Source: Rachycentron canadum
Lineage: Eukaryota; Chordata; Actinopteri; Carangiformes; Rachycentridae
Assembly (NCBI GenBank): GCA_038496675.1
Contig: CM076668.1
Span: 4,784,407-4,848,406 of the forward strand
DNA: 64,000 nt
Direction of reading: 5' to 3'
Shown here: one piece after another, positions 47,090 through 58,519 of the stretch
Layout: each line of letters begins with the position of its first letter
Position numbering within the stretch: the first letter of the stretch is position 1
Program-made: the position numbers and the translations under genes
Notes under the pieces: generated by a model
The model's input: the letters and a program-made list of their open reading frames with translations, nothing else
Told to the model about the DNA's origin: nothing
Database searches by the model: none

Positions 47090-47280
47090 TTTTCAGTTCA
47101 GTTCAGTACCAGTCAGTACTAGGCTGGAGCCCAGTATCAGTCAGAGCCCAGTACCAGAATAACGATACCAGTCTAGTCCAGTCCAGTGGAGTACCAGTCA
47201 GTCAGACCAGCTCGGGCCAGTTCAGTCCACTGCAGGTCAGTTCAGTTTGGTTCAGAGTCCAGTACCAGAACAAATGAACA
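47090..47280. repeat. degenerate CAGTACCAGT-type tandem repeat
   Basis: About 190 bases in which CAGT and its derivatives (cagtaccagtcagt, gttcagtccag) recur every 8-12 bases without a fixed unit. Confidence 0.7.
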
Positions 47281-47499
47281 AACTCTCTGTTAATCATGGC
47301 GTCATCAGCAGCAATTAATTCATATTAATACATTTATAAATATGTTAATTGATTCTGATCATCAGAGCTGATGAATGTATGTTTGCTGACAGTTGGTGCA
47401 GCTTAAGTGCGTCTTCAGAAACCTGCTGGAATCTGCTGGATAACCTGCTGACAACTGAAATACGCAAAATGAAAAATAGTTGAAAACAAGTTGTATATA

Positions 47500-47902
47500 G
47501 AGTTGCAGAGAGAGGTGTCTGTGGTTAATGTGGACGTGAGTGGTAATGATATCCTTTATAATATGTTAGTCGCACTGGATCTAAGATGATGTGTGTGACT
47601 CAGACACACAGCAAAAAAGGTCTCATAAATAAATTAAACAGCTCAATCTTTTCTTTCTCTACAGGCTAGAAGGTTATTGTATCATCATCATCATTATTAT
47701 GGCATGTCATCATTATTATATTGTTGTATTGTTATGGCAATGTCATTATTGCATTGTCATTGTTATCAGTATTGTATTTCAGTGGGGTGTGGTGGGTTTT
47801 ACAAATTATTTCTGTGAACTGAACCTTTACATTTACTGACAAACAGCCCGAAGTGAACATACATTACAATGCTATGTTCACTGCTACACTGCTAACTACT
47901 AA

Positions 47903-47969
<67 letters not shown>

Positions 47970-49840
47970 AGAAGTGATATATCAATGTAATTTGCTGGTT
48001 TACTTCCTGCTGCTGCCTCTTTAATGTTTAGTTTAGTTTTGAGGTTTAGTTAAATCAAACATCAAGCCTCCAAATGAAGCCGCTCCCCTTTCTGCTTGAT
48101 GAGCTCCAGTCTTATTCCAGTTATTGTATCATCATCGTCAGTATTATCACACGGTCATCATTATTATATTGTTTTCACAATAATAATGACTAACCAAAGA
48201 GCTATCTGTGGTTAATGTGGACATGAGTGGTAATGATATCCTTTAAAAAATGTTAGTCTCACTGGATCTAAGATGCCTGTGACTCAGACACACAGGAAAA
48301 ACGTTTTATAAATAAATTCATACACTACAGTTACAATCTATACAGATGTATTTGAGGGAATTTAGCAAGCAAAGACAAAAGAAAAGACATCTTATCTTCT
48401 TAATACTCTATTTCATAATAAGGAGCAAAACACAGTCCAGTTAATGAGGTCAGAAAAGACACGTTCAAAGTCCCAGTTCCCTTGCTGACTCCGCCATGGA
48501 CACTGTGTTCAGGCATCAGAAAAAGGACTGACATTTTTGTGAGACTATGGCCAAAAATAGCATGAAATTTTTCCTTCAATCCCAATTTCCTGTTCCACAG
48601 TGCATCTGCTGAGTGGGTGATGAAGCAGGTAATTGGCAGTCAAAGCGCAGTGTGTGAAATGGGTCCTTCTGCTGGAATCAGCAGCAGAAAATAACACACT
48701 ATTAAGAAATAAGCCATGATCTCAACTTTTATCTTTACAGTGCTGCAGATGATCTGCATCCAAAGGTCATGTAATACATAACCATTAATTAACCATCTAT
48801 ATAAGTGTTTCAGATATTCATTGTACTGTCTGGAATAATTACAATGATCCATCATGGCAGAAATTGTGTTTATTTGTGCATGTAATATTCTCTGATTGAA
48901 TAGTTCTATCGGCAGAAATATCTTCTCTAAAAGTTAATGGTATAAAAGACATAAACAAAATAAGGCTCTGATATCATGAAACACAGTATAACTGAAATAA
49001 AAGAGTTAAGATTTAACATATTAACCTGTTAAAATCATTGAGTTTCTCTTTATAATATGATCTTATATAATATGTATAATTTTAGGTTTAGTCTCGTGTT
49101 TTTTTCATTAACAATGTTACCTGTTCATTTACTTACAGCATTCTTGACATCATCGTTTTGCAGCATCCACGGAAAATAAAAGCTCTAACATTTCTGTTAA
49201 ATCCAAACATCCATTTGCTCCACTGCATATCCTTTAAAGGTCAGATACATAAACTGAGCCTTATGTCTATTACTTCCTCAAAGTAGCAGCCAATGCCTTT
49301 GGTTATGAGATAGGATAGATCAAACATTGGAGTGATTATTATTAACTCTGTCTATATTTAAAATATGTATTCTGCATCAGTCACCATTTGTAATTACAAT
49401 TCCTGACAGGCCTCTCATTTTTAGTTGGTGATGCTGCCAATGAGAGCTAAGGGTCGCAAGGAGAACCTACTTTGTGTTAGTTTTGTTGATCATCATCACA
49501 GGGTTATTGTACTCACATTGCAACAGTAGTCAGGTCAGCAAACTGGCTGCGTCTTCTGCAACACAATAATTTTAATTTGACCTTGACTACAAACATTTCT
49601 CAGTTAAAGGCCTTCAACAGCTCAGTGTAATAAAATGTTCAGTAGCTTCTCTTTCTCTCATCTATATGTTGTTGTATTGTCAATGCATCATTATCGCATT
49701 GTCATCATTATCAATATTGTATTGCAGTCTCTCTCTCTCTCTTTCTCTCTCTCCCCGAAGTGATATATCAGTGTAATTTGCTCATTTATTTCTATGTTTA
49801 GTTTTAAGGTTTAGTTTTGTGTTGTAACTGTTATCTGTAT
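47500..49840. repeat. locally repeated block (dispersed direct repeats)
   Basis: Three sequence modules recur in the same orientation. Module 1, 'gtctgtggttaatgtggacrtgagtggtaatgatatccttta...ggatctaagatg', is at 47515-47635 and 48200-48310. Module 2, the ATCATT/TTGTATTG-rich stretch, is at 47675-47780, 48125-48190 and 49665-49725. Module 3, a CT run followed by 'gaagtgatatatcartgtaatttgct', is at 47906-48060 and 49728-49840. This points to local duplication followed by divergence and insertion. Confidence 0.8.
47906..47970. repeat. (CT)n microsatellite
   Basis: CT repeat with few interruptions. A shorter relative stands at 49728-49752 before the same flanking sequence. Confidence 0.95.
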
Positions 49841-49844
49841 CATT

Positions 49845-51270
49845 TTCCTTAAAGCAGCTCCATCTTTGATAATTGATACAGCTTCAGCTACAGCTTTTAA
49901 ACCCCCCCCGACCAAGTCATCAGGGGTTTATAGTAAAAGGTGTCTGCTGTCAGGGCCTCATGCTCACATCATTTAATGCCGTGTACGTACAATGTTCCAT
50001 ATCATTGTGTTCACACAGCAGTAATCACTGCACTTTCCCATTCTCATTGCAGCAGAATGTGTGAAGTGACTATAATGAGGTGTGGACAGTGAACAGAGAC
50101 CAGCACGTCGGAGTAATCCAGCTTCCAGCTATGAGTTCAGCTGAGGGCAGCCTCTAACAATTAGTCTGTTCGAAAAAGGTGGTTCAGAGCTTTACAAAGG
50201 AAAGAATGACGTTCACGCTCAGTGTTTTCACCTCCCTCGTCCCCATGAGATCCTGTTTCCACCCTGCAATTATATCTGTGATTGGACGTCTGTCACGTGA
50301 AACTTAAGTATGAAAGGGCAGAGTTAAAGTAGAAACTCAAAGAAAGTGTGAGGTGACTGTAGAAATGGAGCTGTATGTCCGTTTACTGTGTAACTGACTG
50401 ACTCACACTCCACCACCAGTTAGTTCTTCTACTGCTGTGCTGTTAGTGTCTGCAGCTGGACTGCAAGACAGTGAAACTCCTTTCCTGGATTTAGAGAGAA
50501 ATCTTAAAGGTTCTGTCAACAATCGTCACTACCACTAGATGTCGCACTAGACCACCAGCACCTCAGACCAAAACAAACTCTTCGTCAGCTACACCTCTGG
50601 CTTCCAGTCAAGGAGGCGTAACTTCGTTCGACAATCAGGGGGCCATTACTCCACTAACCGTATCTTTACATAGAAAATAGTTGTTAATGTTGTATTATTA
50701 TTATTATTAAGAACTACCTAGACTGTGTGTAGCTGTGTGTGTGTCAGTTATTCTTCTGCAGTTTAGTAATGGAAGTAAAATGTCCCTTTTACCAGAGCTG
50801 CAGCTCATACGATGACACTGATGGATGGACCTGCCATCCTTTGTATAACAGCCTTGCAGATCATGTTCTGGCCATAAAGAACAAGGGACCTCCACTATCT
50901 CCACATGCAGCTGCTGAAATGGTTAAAACAATTATATTTTTCATGTTTGTGTGGTTTTCTGATTCATCCCAGACACTGAAACTGTAGTGAGACGTGTCAG
51001 TTTTATGTGATGTTTGTGGTTTGTTGACAATATGACATCATCAGACCAGATCACTGTTCTTAGTCAAGACGTTGAAACTCTAGATGCCGCAGCTTCATGA
51101 ATGTTCAGCCATGTCTCACACAGAAAAGAATGACTTTCTTTTACACAACGGCAAACTACTGCTTCAGCAATATGTATGAGTGAGTCTGGTGATGTTATTT
51201 CTCTAATGATCTATTAATTATGAGCTGCGTCTAACCTGTGATGACTGTCATATTCACATCAAATATACTG
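49845..51270. other. intergenic DNA, nothing recognised
   Basis: Apart from a TTA run at 50694-50708 I see no repeat, exon or RNA gene. The 82-codon open frame at 50739-50987 has no family features that I recognise. Confidence 0.4.
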
Positions 51271-51274
51271 ATAA

Positions 51275-52035
51275 GACTTACACCAATCAGCTATAACATG
51301 ATGACCACTGATAACACTGATTATCCGGTTACAATGGCAGCTGTCAGTGGTTGATATATTAGGCAGCAGGTGAATTTTTTGTTGCCAGTTGTAACAGAAA
51401 AGAACAGAACAGGGATCCTTGATCATCACCGAAAGATCCTGCAACGAACATGTGAGCATCAGAACTGGACCATGGAGCATTAGAAGAAGGTGGTTTGGTC
51501 TGATGGATCAGGTTTTCTTTAACTCATGTGGATGGTCGGGTGTGTGTGTGTCTCTTACCTGGGGAACACATGGCACCAGGATGCATTATGGGAAGAAGAG
51601 CAGCTGCTGGAAGCAGTGTGATGCTGTGGACAGTGTCCTGCTGGGAAACCTTGGGTCCATTCATGTGGATGTTACTTTGACTCGTCCCATCTCCCTAAAC
51701 ATTGTTCAGACCAAGTCCCCCCTTCATGGAAACAGTCTTCCCTAATGGCAGTGGCCTCTTTCAGCAGGATAATGCTCCCTGTCACTGCAACAATGGTTCA
51801 GGAGCTTTGAGGAACAACAACCAGTTCAAGGTGTTGACTTGGCTCCAAATTCCCCAGATCTCAGTCCAGTCCAGCATCTGTGGGATGAGCTGGACCAACA
51901 AGTCGGATGCATGGAGGCTCCAGCTCACAACTTCAGGACTTAAAGTACTGCTGCTAATGTCTTGGTCCAGATACCACAGCTCAGCTTCAGAGGTCTAGAG
52001 GAGTCCAGGCCTCCATGGTCAGGGCTGTGGTCGTC
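51275..52035 (+). mobile_element. Tc1/mariner-like element remnant (copy 4, longest)
   Basis: Opens with 'accaatcagctataacatgatgaccac'. A frameshifted transposase frame follows: around 51460-51515 'RTGPWSIRRRWFGLMDQ', and near 51765-51790 the motif FQQDNAPCHCN, which carries the second catalytic Asp region of Tc1/mariner DDE transposases. It then ends in 'tcagcttcagaggtctagaggagtccaggcctcc', also found at the right end of copy 2. Stops and frameshifts make it inactive. Its inverted right terminus is not seen. Confidence 0.78.
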
Positions 52036-52039
52036 CTCG

Positions 52040-54050
52040 TTCTGTCCATGTGCTGGTCAACTCACCTGGCTCTCACCAGCCTTCAACACACTGCCGTGCT
52101 GCAGCTGCATGTCGACCATGTCCATCCCCACATTGGTGCAGATGCTTTGTTGCTTGCTCTCACCTTATTCTTGTTTTTCTGCTATGACAAAATATAAGCA
52201 GCAGCTTCTGGACACTGATTAATACCCGGGCCTACAATTTTAGTGGATATAGTAGGCTATTACCACATCTCAACATTTCCACTACTCATCATGCAGCAGT
52301 GATTGTATACATAGCACTTAGCCTAAGATAACTAGCAGCAAGATGTCATTCTTCTCCTTGGGTGACTACCACAAGCTTTTACAGAAGATTACAGTTCTTG
52401 AAACAAAAAAAAAAACAACTCATTGGTTAGAAGTGAATGTGGAGGTAAATGAACTGTGTGGAACAACACCATTTTACAATAGACTCAACAATAGACAGGA
52501 GTACACAAACTCCACTAACTTGCACTAACAAGACTACCAGGAGAGCTGAAATCCAGATAATAAGAGTAAAGCATTTCCCTTTCTCATGTGTAGTGCAGCA
52601 TTTTTACAGTAATTGAACTGAAGGTGTGAATGTTGGTGGTGCTGAGAAAAAGCAGAAGACAGGAGTTGTCAGAGGAGCTGATCTTCGCTCGGTCAGAGCT
52701 GTTGACCTGTGGCTGACAGACAAATGGAGACTCACACTGAACCATGAAAAGACCACTGATGATATCAGCTGTGATCAGTCAGACAAAAGCTGTGTCTGAA
52801 CTCTGACGCTGTGGTACGTGACCGTGGTCCAGATCCTCCATCCTGGACGTGATGGGTACAGTAGATTAACCAGTGATGTGATGAATGATGAGATCTGATC
52901 AAACACAGTCTGTACAGTGTTAAACTCTCAGTAAATTATTTTATTTTATCAACTGATTGAAGGCCAAATGAAAATATTCATTTCTTGACAGATTCATTTG
53001 TATTTTTGACATGTTGAGCACCTTTGATGACATTTTATTATTTTCAGGCCCCACACCTCCCAGGACCCTGATAACTGAGTTATGAAGGATTTAACTATAT
53101 GCTTAAACAACCCAGAGGTGTAATGACAGACAAAAAACTTTGCTCAGTTGTTATTTTGGTTCAGTATTTTTACTGTCTTTGGTGTCAAATGAATCTGACT
53201 GCTGGTGTATGATTGGCTGGTCGATCACAGCCTGTGGGAGAAGACCAGAGTCCAGCCCAGTCCCTCAGTTTGGACAAAAAAACAGAGAACCATGAAGGTT
53301 TATGGGTCTCTGTTGGTGCTGCTCTGTACCACCTCTTCATATTAGACCTGTGATCCTGTGTGTTCTTATTTTTTGAAGAGTGTATCTCAAGAAAGATGAG
53401 ACAAATTGTACTAGAGACCATATCATCAGATTGGTGCAGGGGCTGGCTCAGTGTTAACAGTGTATTGGATTTTCTAATAAGTGTTATATCCCACAGATCA
53501 AAGGCAGAGGCCAAATGAGCAGTGGTGCTGTGTGCAACAGGGCTTTGATACAGCGGCACAGTCCGGTCTACGTGTCTACTTCTAATCAGCTATTGACATC
53601 AATACTGGACTCTTGCACAGTGTGTGGATCAGTGTTCAGAGGACTAACTTGTGGTGAAAAGTTAATTTAAGAGAAGCCAACAGACCCAGTCTAATTCACC
53701 CCAATGTTTCTGCCTCTAAAAGGGACGTTTTTTTCTTCCCTCTTTTCTTGTAGTGGAAATTATGGACTCTTTGTAATCTTATAAAGAGGCCTGCTGTGTA
53801 TAAAGCCCTCAGATAACTTAACTGTAGTGACTTTGTGCCTTATAAATACAATTTGACTTGACCTTGATCTAAACCAGCTAAACCACCTCTCACCTCTGAG
53901 ATTAATCCTTGTTCAGCAGCATAGGCCCACGGCTGCTGCCTGACACTGCCTACCAGCTTCTTCAAAGATGTTTTCACAGATGTAGATGCAGTTGATAGTT
54001 CGCTTCACTCAGGGCCCTGGAGGTGGCTGTTATTGAACCTCTTTATAAAG
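52040..54050. other. intergenic DNA, nothing recognised
   Basis: No gene or clear mobile element supported. Open frames in this stretch are short and show no family motifs. Confidence 0.4.
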
Positions 54051-54329
54051 TCCAATGTGGATTTTTTTTTTTTTTTTTTTTTTTTAGGAGAGATCAGTGA
54101 AAAGCTTCTTGTTCAGAAATGTAACACAATTTATTTCTTGTTTTTCAGACTGGATTCAGAGCTCAACTCCCTGAGACTATGTTGCACACACTCAGCTGAA
54201 CATAGGATCCTGGACCAATACACACTGGACCATAAAATCTTGGTCCATACATATATATGTTTCTGTTATATCTGGCTGCTGTAACATAAGAATCTCAGCT
54301 GCTCCTCCTCATCCTCACTCACACCAAGG

Positions 54330-54690
54330 CAGTGAAGCACATCACACCGCTCCTTATTACAGCCCTGACTTCCTGTGTGACAAAGTACAGATTCAAAATC
54401 CTCCCTCTGGTCTATACGATGCATCCAGACCCTCAACTGATCTGGATCAGGTTAACTAAGTTTTCCCAGAATCACCTTCTAGTTTCTCTGCTCCTCACCT
54501 GGGGAACAACTTCCCGAACACCTGAGATGTGCTGACGCTGTCAACTCATTAAATCATCAGGACATTATTATTTACTGAGGCTCCCCAACAAATGACTGAC
54601 CAACCTCTTTTTAATCTTTTTTGTTTTGTTTTTATTATTTTGTAAAAGTAATTTTAACGTCTTTTATTCTCTTATTTGAATATATTTAAT
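54330..54690 (+). mobile_element. LINE ORF2 3' remnant (tentative)
   Basis: Across shifting frames I can read pieces like ...TKYRFKILPLVYTMH, then a block around 54480-54560 that resembles the 'sFs..aP.lWN.LP..lR.adsv..FK' ending of non-LTR retrotransposon reverse transcriptase proteins. The frame is broken several times and it is followed by an AT-rich tail. The clade cannot be assigned. Confidence 0.45.
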
Positions 54691-55434
54691 CGGTCTGTAA
54701 GATGCTCTGTATTGTGTCTGACTGGTTCAGTCTAAATAAACGAATGGAGCCTTGTTTCTTTTTGCGCTCTGCTTTCCCAGATGTGGAATCAGACCTCCAG
54801 ACCTCCCCCGCTGCCGAGTCTCTGTGAGCAACACGCAGCTGAATTCTGGTATCATCTACACAATGAGTCCTCATGTTCATAAACTGAAAGACAGATTCAT
54901 GGCCACCGATGTATTTACATTCACACTTCATTCCCTGTAGAGCTGAATTTCACCCTGACACATTCTTTTTACATGTGTGGCTTCAGGAGACAGTTGTGCC
55001 CAGAGCAGAGATTCACAAGTAAACATGTAGCAGGAGAGACAGACCTCAGACCTCCAAACCTCAGACCGCCTGACAGCACCTGGCAGGTGATGGTAAGCAC
55101 CATGTTCAATCCCAGCCCTGCTCTTTGCATGTCTGTGAGGATTCATCCATGACAGCAGCAGCCAGGCTCAGCTCTGCTCAGCTCCCAGGAGGAACAACTG
55201 TGTCATCAATAGTTGGATCCTTCAGCTGCTGTTTGGATTCTTTGGGGGCAAACCAAACACTCACATCATTTCAGAGGTGTGAATGTTTCAACATCAATTC
55301 CCTCATGATATTTCTACCCACGGGTTAGTGCTGTGTATATCTGGTGTCTGTCTGTCAACATTCAGTGACATGTTCCTCATCTACAGCAGCTAATAAAAGA
55401 CACAAAGAACACACAAAAGCTAATTTTAGCAATA

Positions 55435-55672
55435 TAATGTAATATAATACAATATAATATATGATATGATATGATATGATACAGTATAATATGATATGAT
55501 ATGATATATGATTTATACGATACAATATAATATAGTAGAATGGAATAGAATAGAGTGTAATGTAATATTATGTAATGTAATATAGAAAGAAAATAATAGA
55601 ACAACAACAATAGTAATAATAATAATGATAATGATAATGATGATGATGATAATAATAATAATAATAATAATA
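55435..55672. repeat. AT-rich low-complexity tract ((GATAT)n, (AAT)n, (GAT)n)
   Basis: Successive simple repeats: ATATGAT units, TAGAATAG units, then AAT and GAT triplets. The open frame of 105 codons on the minus strand is a Leu/Ser/Ile/Tyr low-complexity by-product. Confidence 0.9.
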
Positions 55673-57074
55673 CAATGAACGCCACTGTTCTCAAAGACAG
55701 AAAATATAGATCACTTTAGACGTGAAGAGGAGGAAGAATCAGCCAGTAGAACATTTTTCTCCAGAGTTCAGAGTGAGGCCACATCTGGAGGAGATTAACT
55801 GAGATTACAGTCTGGCTCATTTCACCTCTAATTGATAATCAGTCATTTTCAATCACTCTGTAGAATGTGCAGACAGTATCTATATTCAACTTTATTTTTT
55901 TTTTGTTGAGAAAACTTGATTTTTATTAAAGAATAAATCCAGACATCAGAGACCTGGCTGTGTAGTCAGACAGAGGAACGGCTGTGGTGGACTGCAGCAG
56001 GTGGAGGTCTTCTTTCAGCATTTATCTACAGCATGTAGAGATCCTGTCATAAACATAGATTTTTTTCATCAGCAGTATTATTATTTTGTTTGGTTGTTTA
56101 TTCCCGTAGCTGTGAGTTAACCTGGTCTGGCTGTCCTGGAGTGACCTGCTCCACTGAGCCTCATCAGCCTGAACAACCAGGATCATGAAGCTGTTTCTAG
56201 GTTCACCTGTGAATTCAGAAAAGAGCTGTTGGGATGAAACAGTGATACCTGCAGGTAAACACAGTTATTCTGGACTATACAGTAGAATGTAAACGTGTAT
56301 GTAAATATGATCAGATATTAGAAGCTGTAGAAACACTACAAGAGAAATAAAGCAAGAATATACTGAGGATAAGAGCAGGAATTGTTCATTGTAGCATATA
56401 AATTAAAAAAACAAAAGTGTATTGAAAATCGTAGTCATTTATTGTGGTAAACTCTCTGTTTGTTAGAGGTCATGATGTCTTTTTATTATATGTCACAAAC
56501 TCTTTTGTCCCTATCAGGACCCTGTAGTATCATGGTCTGTCCTGATGGGACTTTTTATGTTTAATGCTTTATGTTTGGACTATTTCCTGTTTTATTTTGA
56601 AATCACTTTCTTTGTGTGAGAAATTTTTTTTATTTTACTTCCTGCCTTTGTCTTCTTTCCCTCCAGAACGATGGCCCCGCCCTTATGTGTGACACCTGTG
56701 TGTGGTTACCTGCTCCCCTGGAGTCTTGGATGCTAGCCTTGTCATTTTCAGTTAGATCTAGTTCTTCCTGTGTTAAGCAAATGTCTGAACAGACCCAGTC
56801 CTGACTGTTACTCTCTTGCCAGTTCACCTAAAGCTCAGGAGTGACCTGATTGGTGAGTAGATGTTGACATGTTTTGTCTCCCTCTGTTAACTGTGGGTTA
56901 TATTTTACCAGTCTGAGCTGGGCCCAGCAATTACAATCATAACCCTCTAAACTTGGTTCGTGGTACAGAGCAATGATTAGCTACTTAGAGGGAGATTACT
57001 GGACTACAACACTGACCCCAGCAACATGTAAACACATCAATGAAGATAATCTCATTGTGGGAATTAGCATATAT

Positions 57075-58030
57075 ACTTGAGAGCTCTGGAAAAAATTAAG
57101 AGACCACTCCAAATTTTTCTTAAATCAGTATGTCTATGTGTCTGGCAGCCATTACATCTGTTAAACTCCAACACAAGCACAACTCATTCTACTTAATGAG
57201 GTACTGATCAGGTCACCTGAACCAAATCTTATTCAACAAGGAAAAGTATGAAAACCACTGCAGTGGTCATCACTGTCCTCCTGCAATAGGACCAGCTGGA
57301 TGGCAAAAACTGTGCAATTAGTACCTCAAAAGTAATTGGAATCAAAAAATAAGTGTTGAAAAGAAAAGTTTTGAGTGAGGAAAAGAAGGGTTCACTGGCT
57401 TTACTGGCAGAGGGATACAGTGAGCATCAGGTTGCTTCCATCCTTAAAATTTTTAATCTAGATTTTTTTTGCCCAACACCTGGTCGTCTAATGGTTAGAC
57501 GGAGACCTGGAGAGGCCTACAAGCCACAGTGTCTCACCCACTGTGAAATTTGGTGGAGGATTGGTGATGATCTGGGGCTTCAGCAAGGCTGTAATTGGGC
57601 AGATTTGTCTTTGCGAAGGACCCATGAATCAAGCCCAGTGCAAAGTTATCCTGGAAGAAAACTTGCTTCCTTCTGCTCTGACAATGTTCCCCAACTCTGA
57701 GGATTGGTTTTTCCAGCAGGACACTGCTCCATGCCACACGGTCACGGTCAATCAAGGTGTGGATGAAGGACCACCAGATCAAGACCCTGTCAAGGCCAGC
57801 CCACTCTCTAGACCTGAACCCCACTGAAAACATCTGGATCGTGATCAAGAGGAAGATGGATGTTCACAAACCATCACCAAAGCTGAGCTGCTGAATTTTT
57901 GCTCCAGGAGTGGCATAAAGTCACCCAACAGCAATGTGAATGACTGGTGGAGAGCAAGACAAGACGCATGAGAGCTGTGATTAAAAATCAGGGCTATTCC
58001 ACCAAATATGGATTTCTGAACTCTTTCTAA
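57075..58030 (+). mobile_element. Tc1-like transposon with broken transposase
   Basis: A decayed element of a different Tc1 type from the GATCAGCC family. It opens near 57078 with 'gagagctctggaaaaaattaagagaccact', a repeat end common in fish. The transposase frame can be followed through 'VLSEEKKGSLALLAEGYSEHQVASIL'-type helix-turn-helix text (57365-57440), VKFGGGLVMIWGF near 57545, WFFQQDTAPCHT at about 57705-57740 with the second DDE aspartate, and the LDLNPTENIW block near 57810-57840 with the third acidic residue. Frameshifts, stops and an internal deletion between the helix-turn-helix part and the 'P...RPGEAYKPQC' part show that it is dead. Confidence 0.85.
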
Positions 58031-58084
58031 GTTAAAACATTACTATTGTTTACTATTATTCAAATGAAATTGCTTAGACATGCT

Positions 58085-58515
58085 ACACGGTGTCAGATGT
58101 CACCCAGTGGTTTTTTAGCTTCTGTTCTGAAGCCTTGAGTTTGTAATTTGTCCGTTGCCATCTTGGTTTTTTGAAACCAGTAGAAACCACATTTGTAGGA
58201 GAAGGTGGAGCTGAGGAGGAGTGAGGGGTGGATCTGACCTGCCCTGTGCTCTATCCTGATTGTGTGGTACAGTCTGTCAATCACACAGTAGCCACACCCT
58301 AAAGATTACCCTGCTTTACGGTCTGTTTTCCTCTAAATGGACCATCATTTAAAAAAAATGAACACCATGTTGTATTGAGGAAGATTTGAAGTAGGGTCAT
58401 TTTCACATTGATTTCAATACATTCTGACTTATTTTTACAACCAGTGGAGTCACCCCTGATGATCATTAGAACGAATGAAGGTTTAAGGCAGTAACTTTTA
58501 TTTACAGTCTATTTT
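58085..58515 (+). mobile_element. dispersed ~450-bp element, copy D
   Basis: Inserted directly after the Tc1-like remnant. It follows copy A closely in its first 250 bases: 'cacccagtggttttttagc', 'gagtttgtaatttgtccgttgccatcttggttttttgaaaccagtagaaacca', 'ctgccctgtgctctatcctgattg', 'cagtctgtcaatcacacagtagccacacccta'. A deletion then removes the 'actgagatcataaactc' section. It ends 'ttatttacagtct'. Confidence 0.82.
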
Positions 58516-58519
58516 CATG

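Noticed and set aside
50739..50987. 82-codon open frame with several Cys
   Set aside because: No signal peptide, splice support or family motif, and it sits in repeat-rich intergenic DNA.
55377..55694. 105-codon Leu/Ser/Ile/Tyr open frame
   Set aside because: Translation of AT-rich simple repeats.
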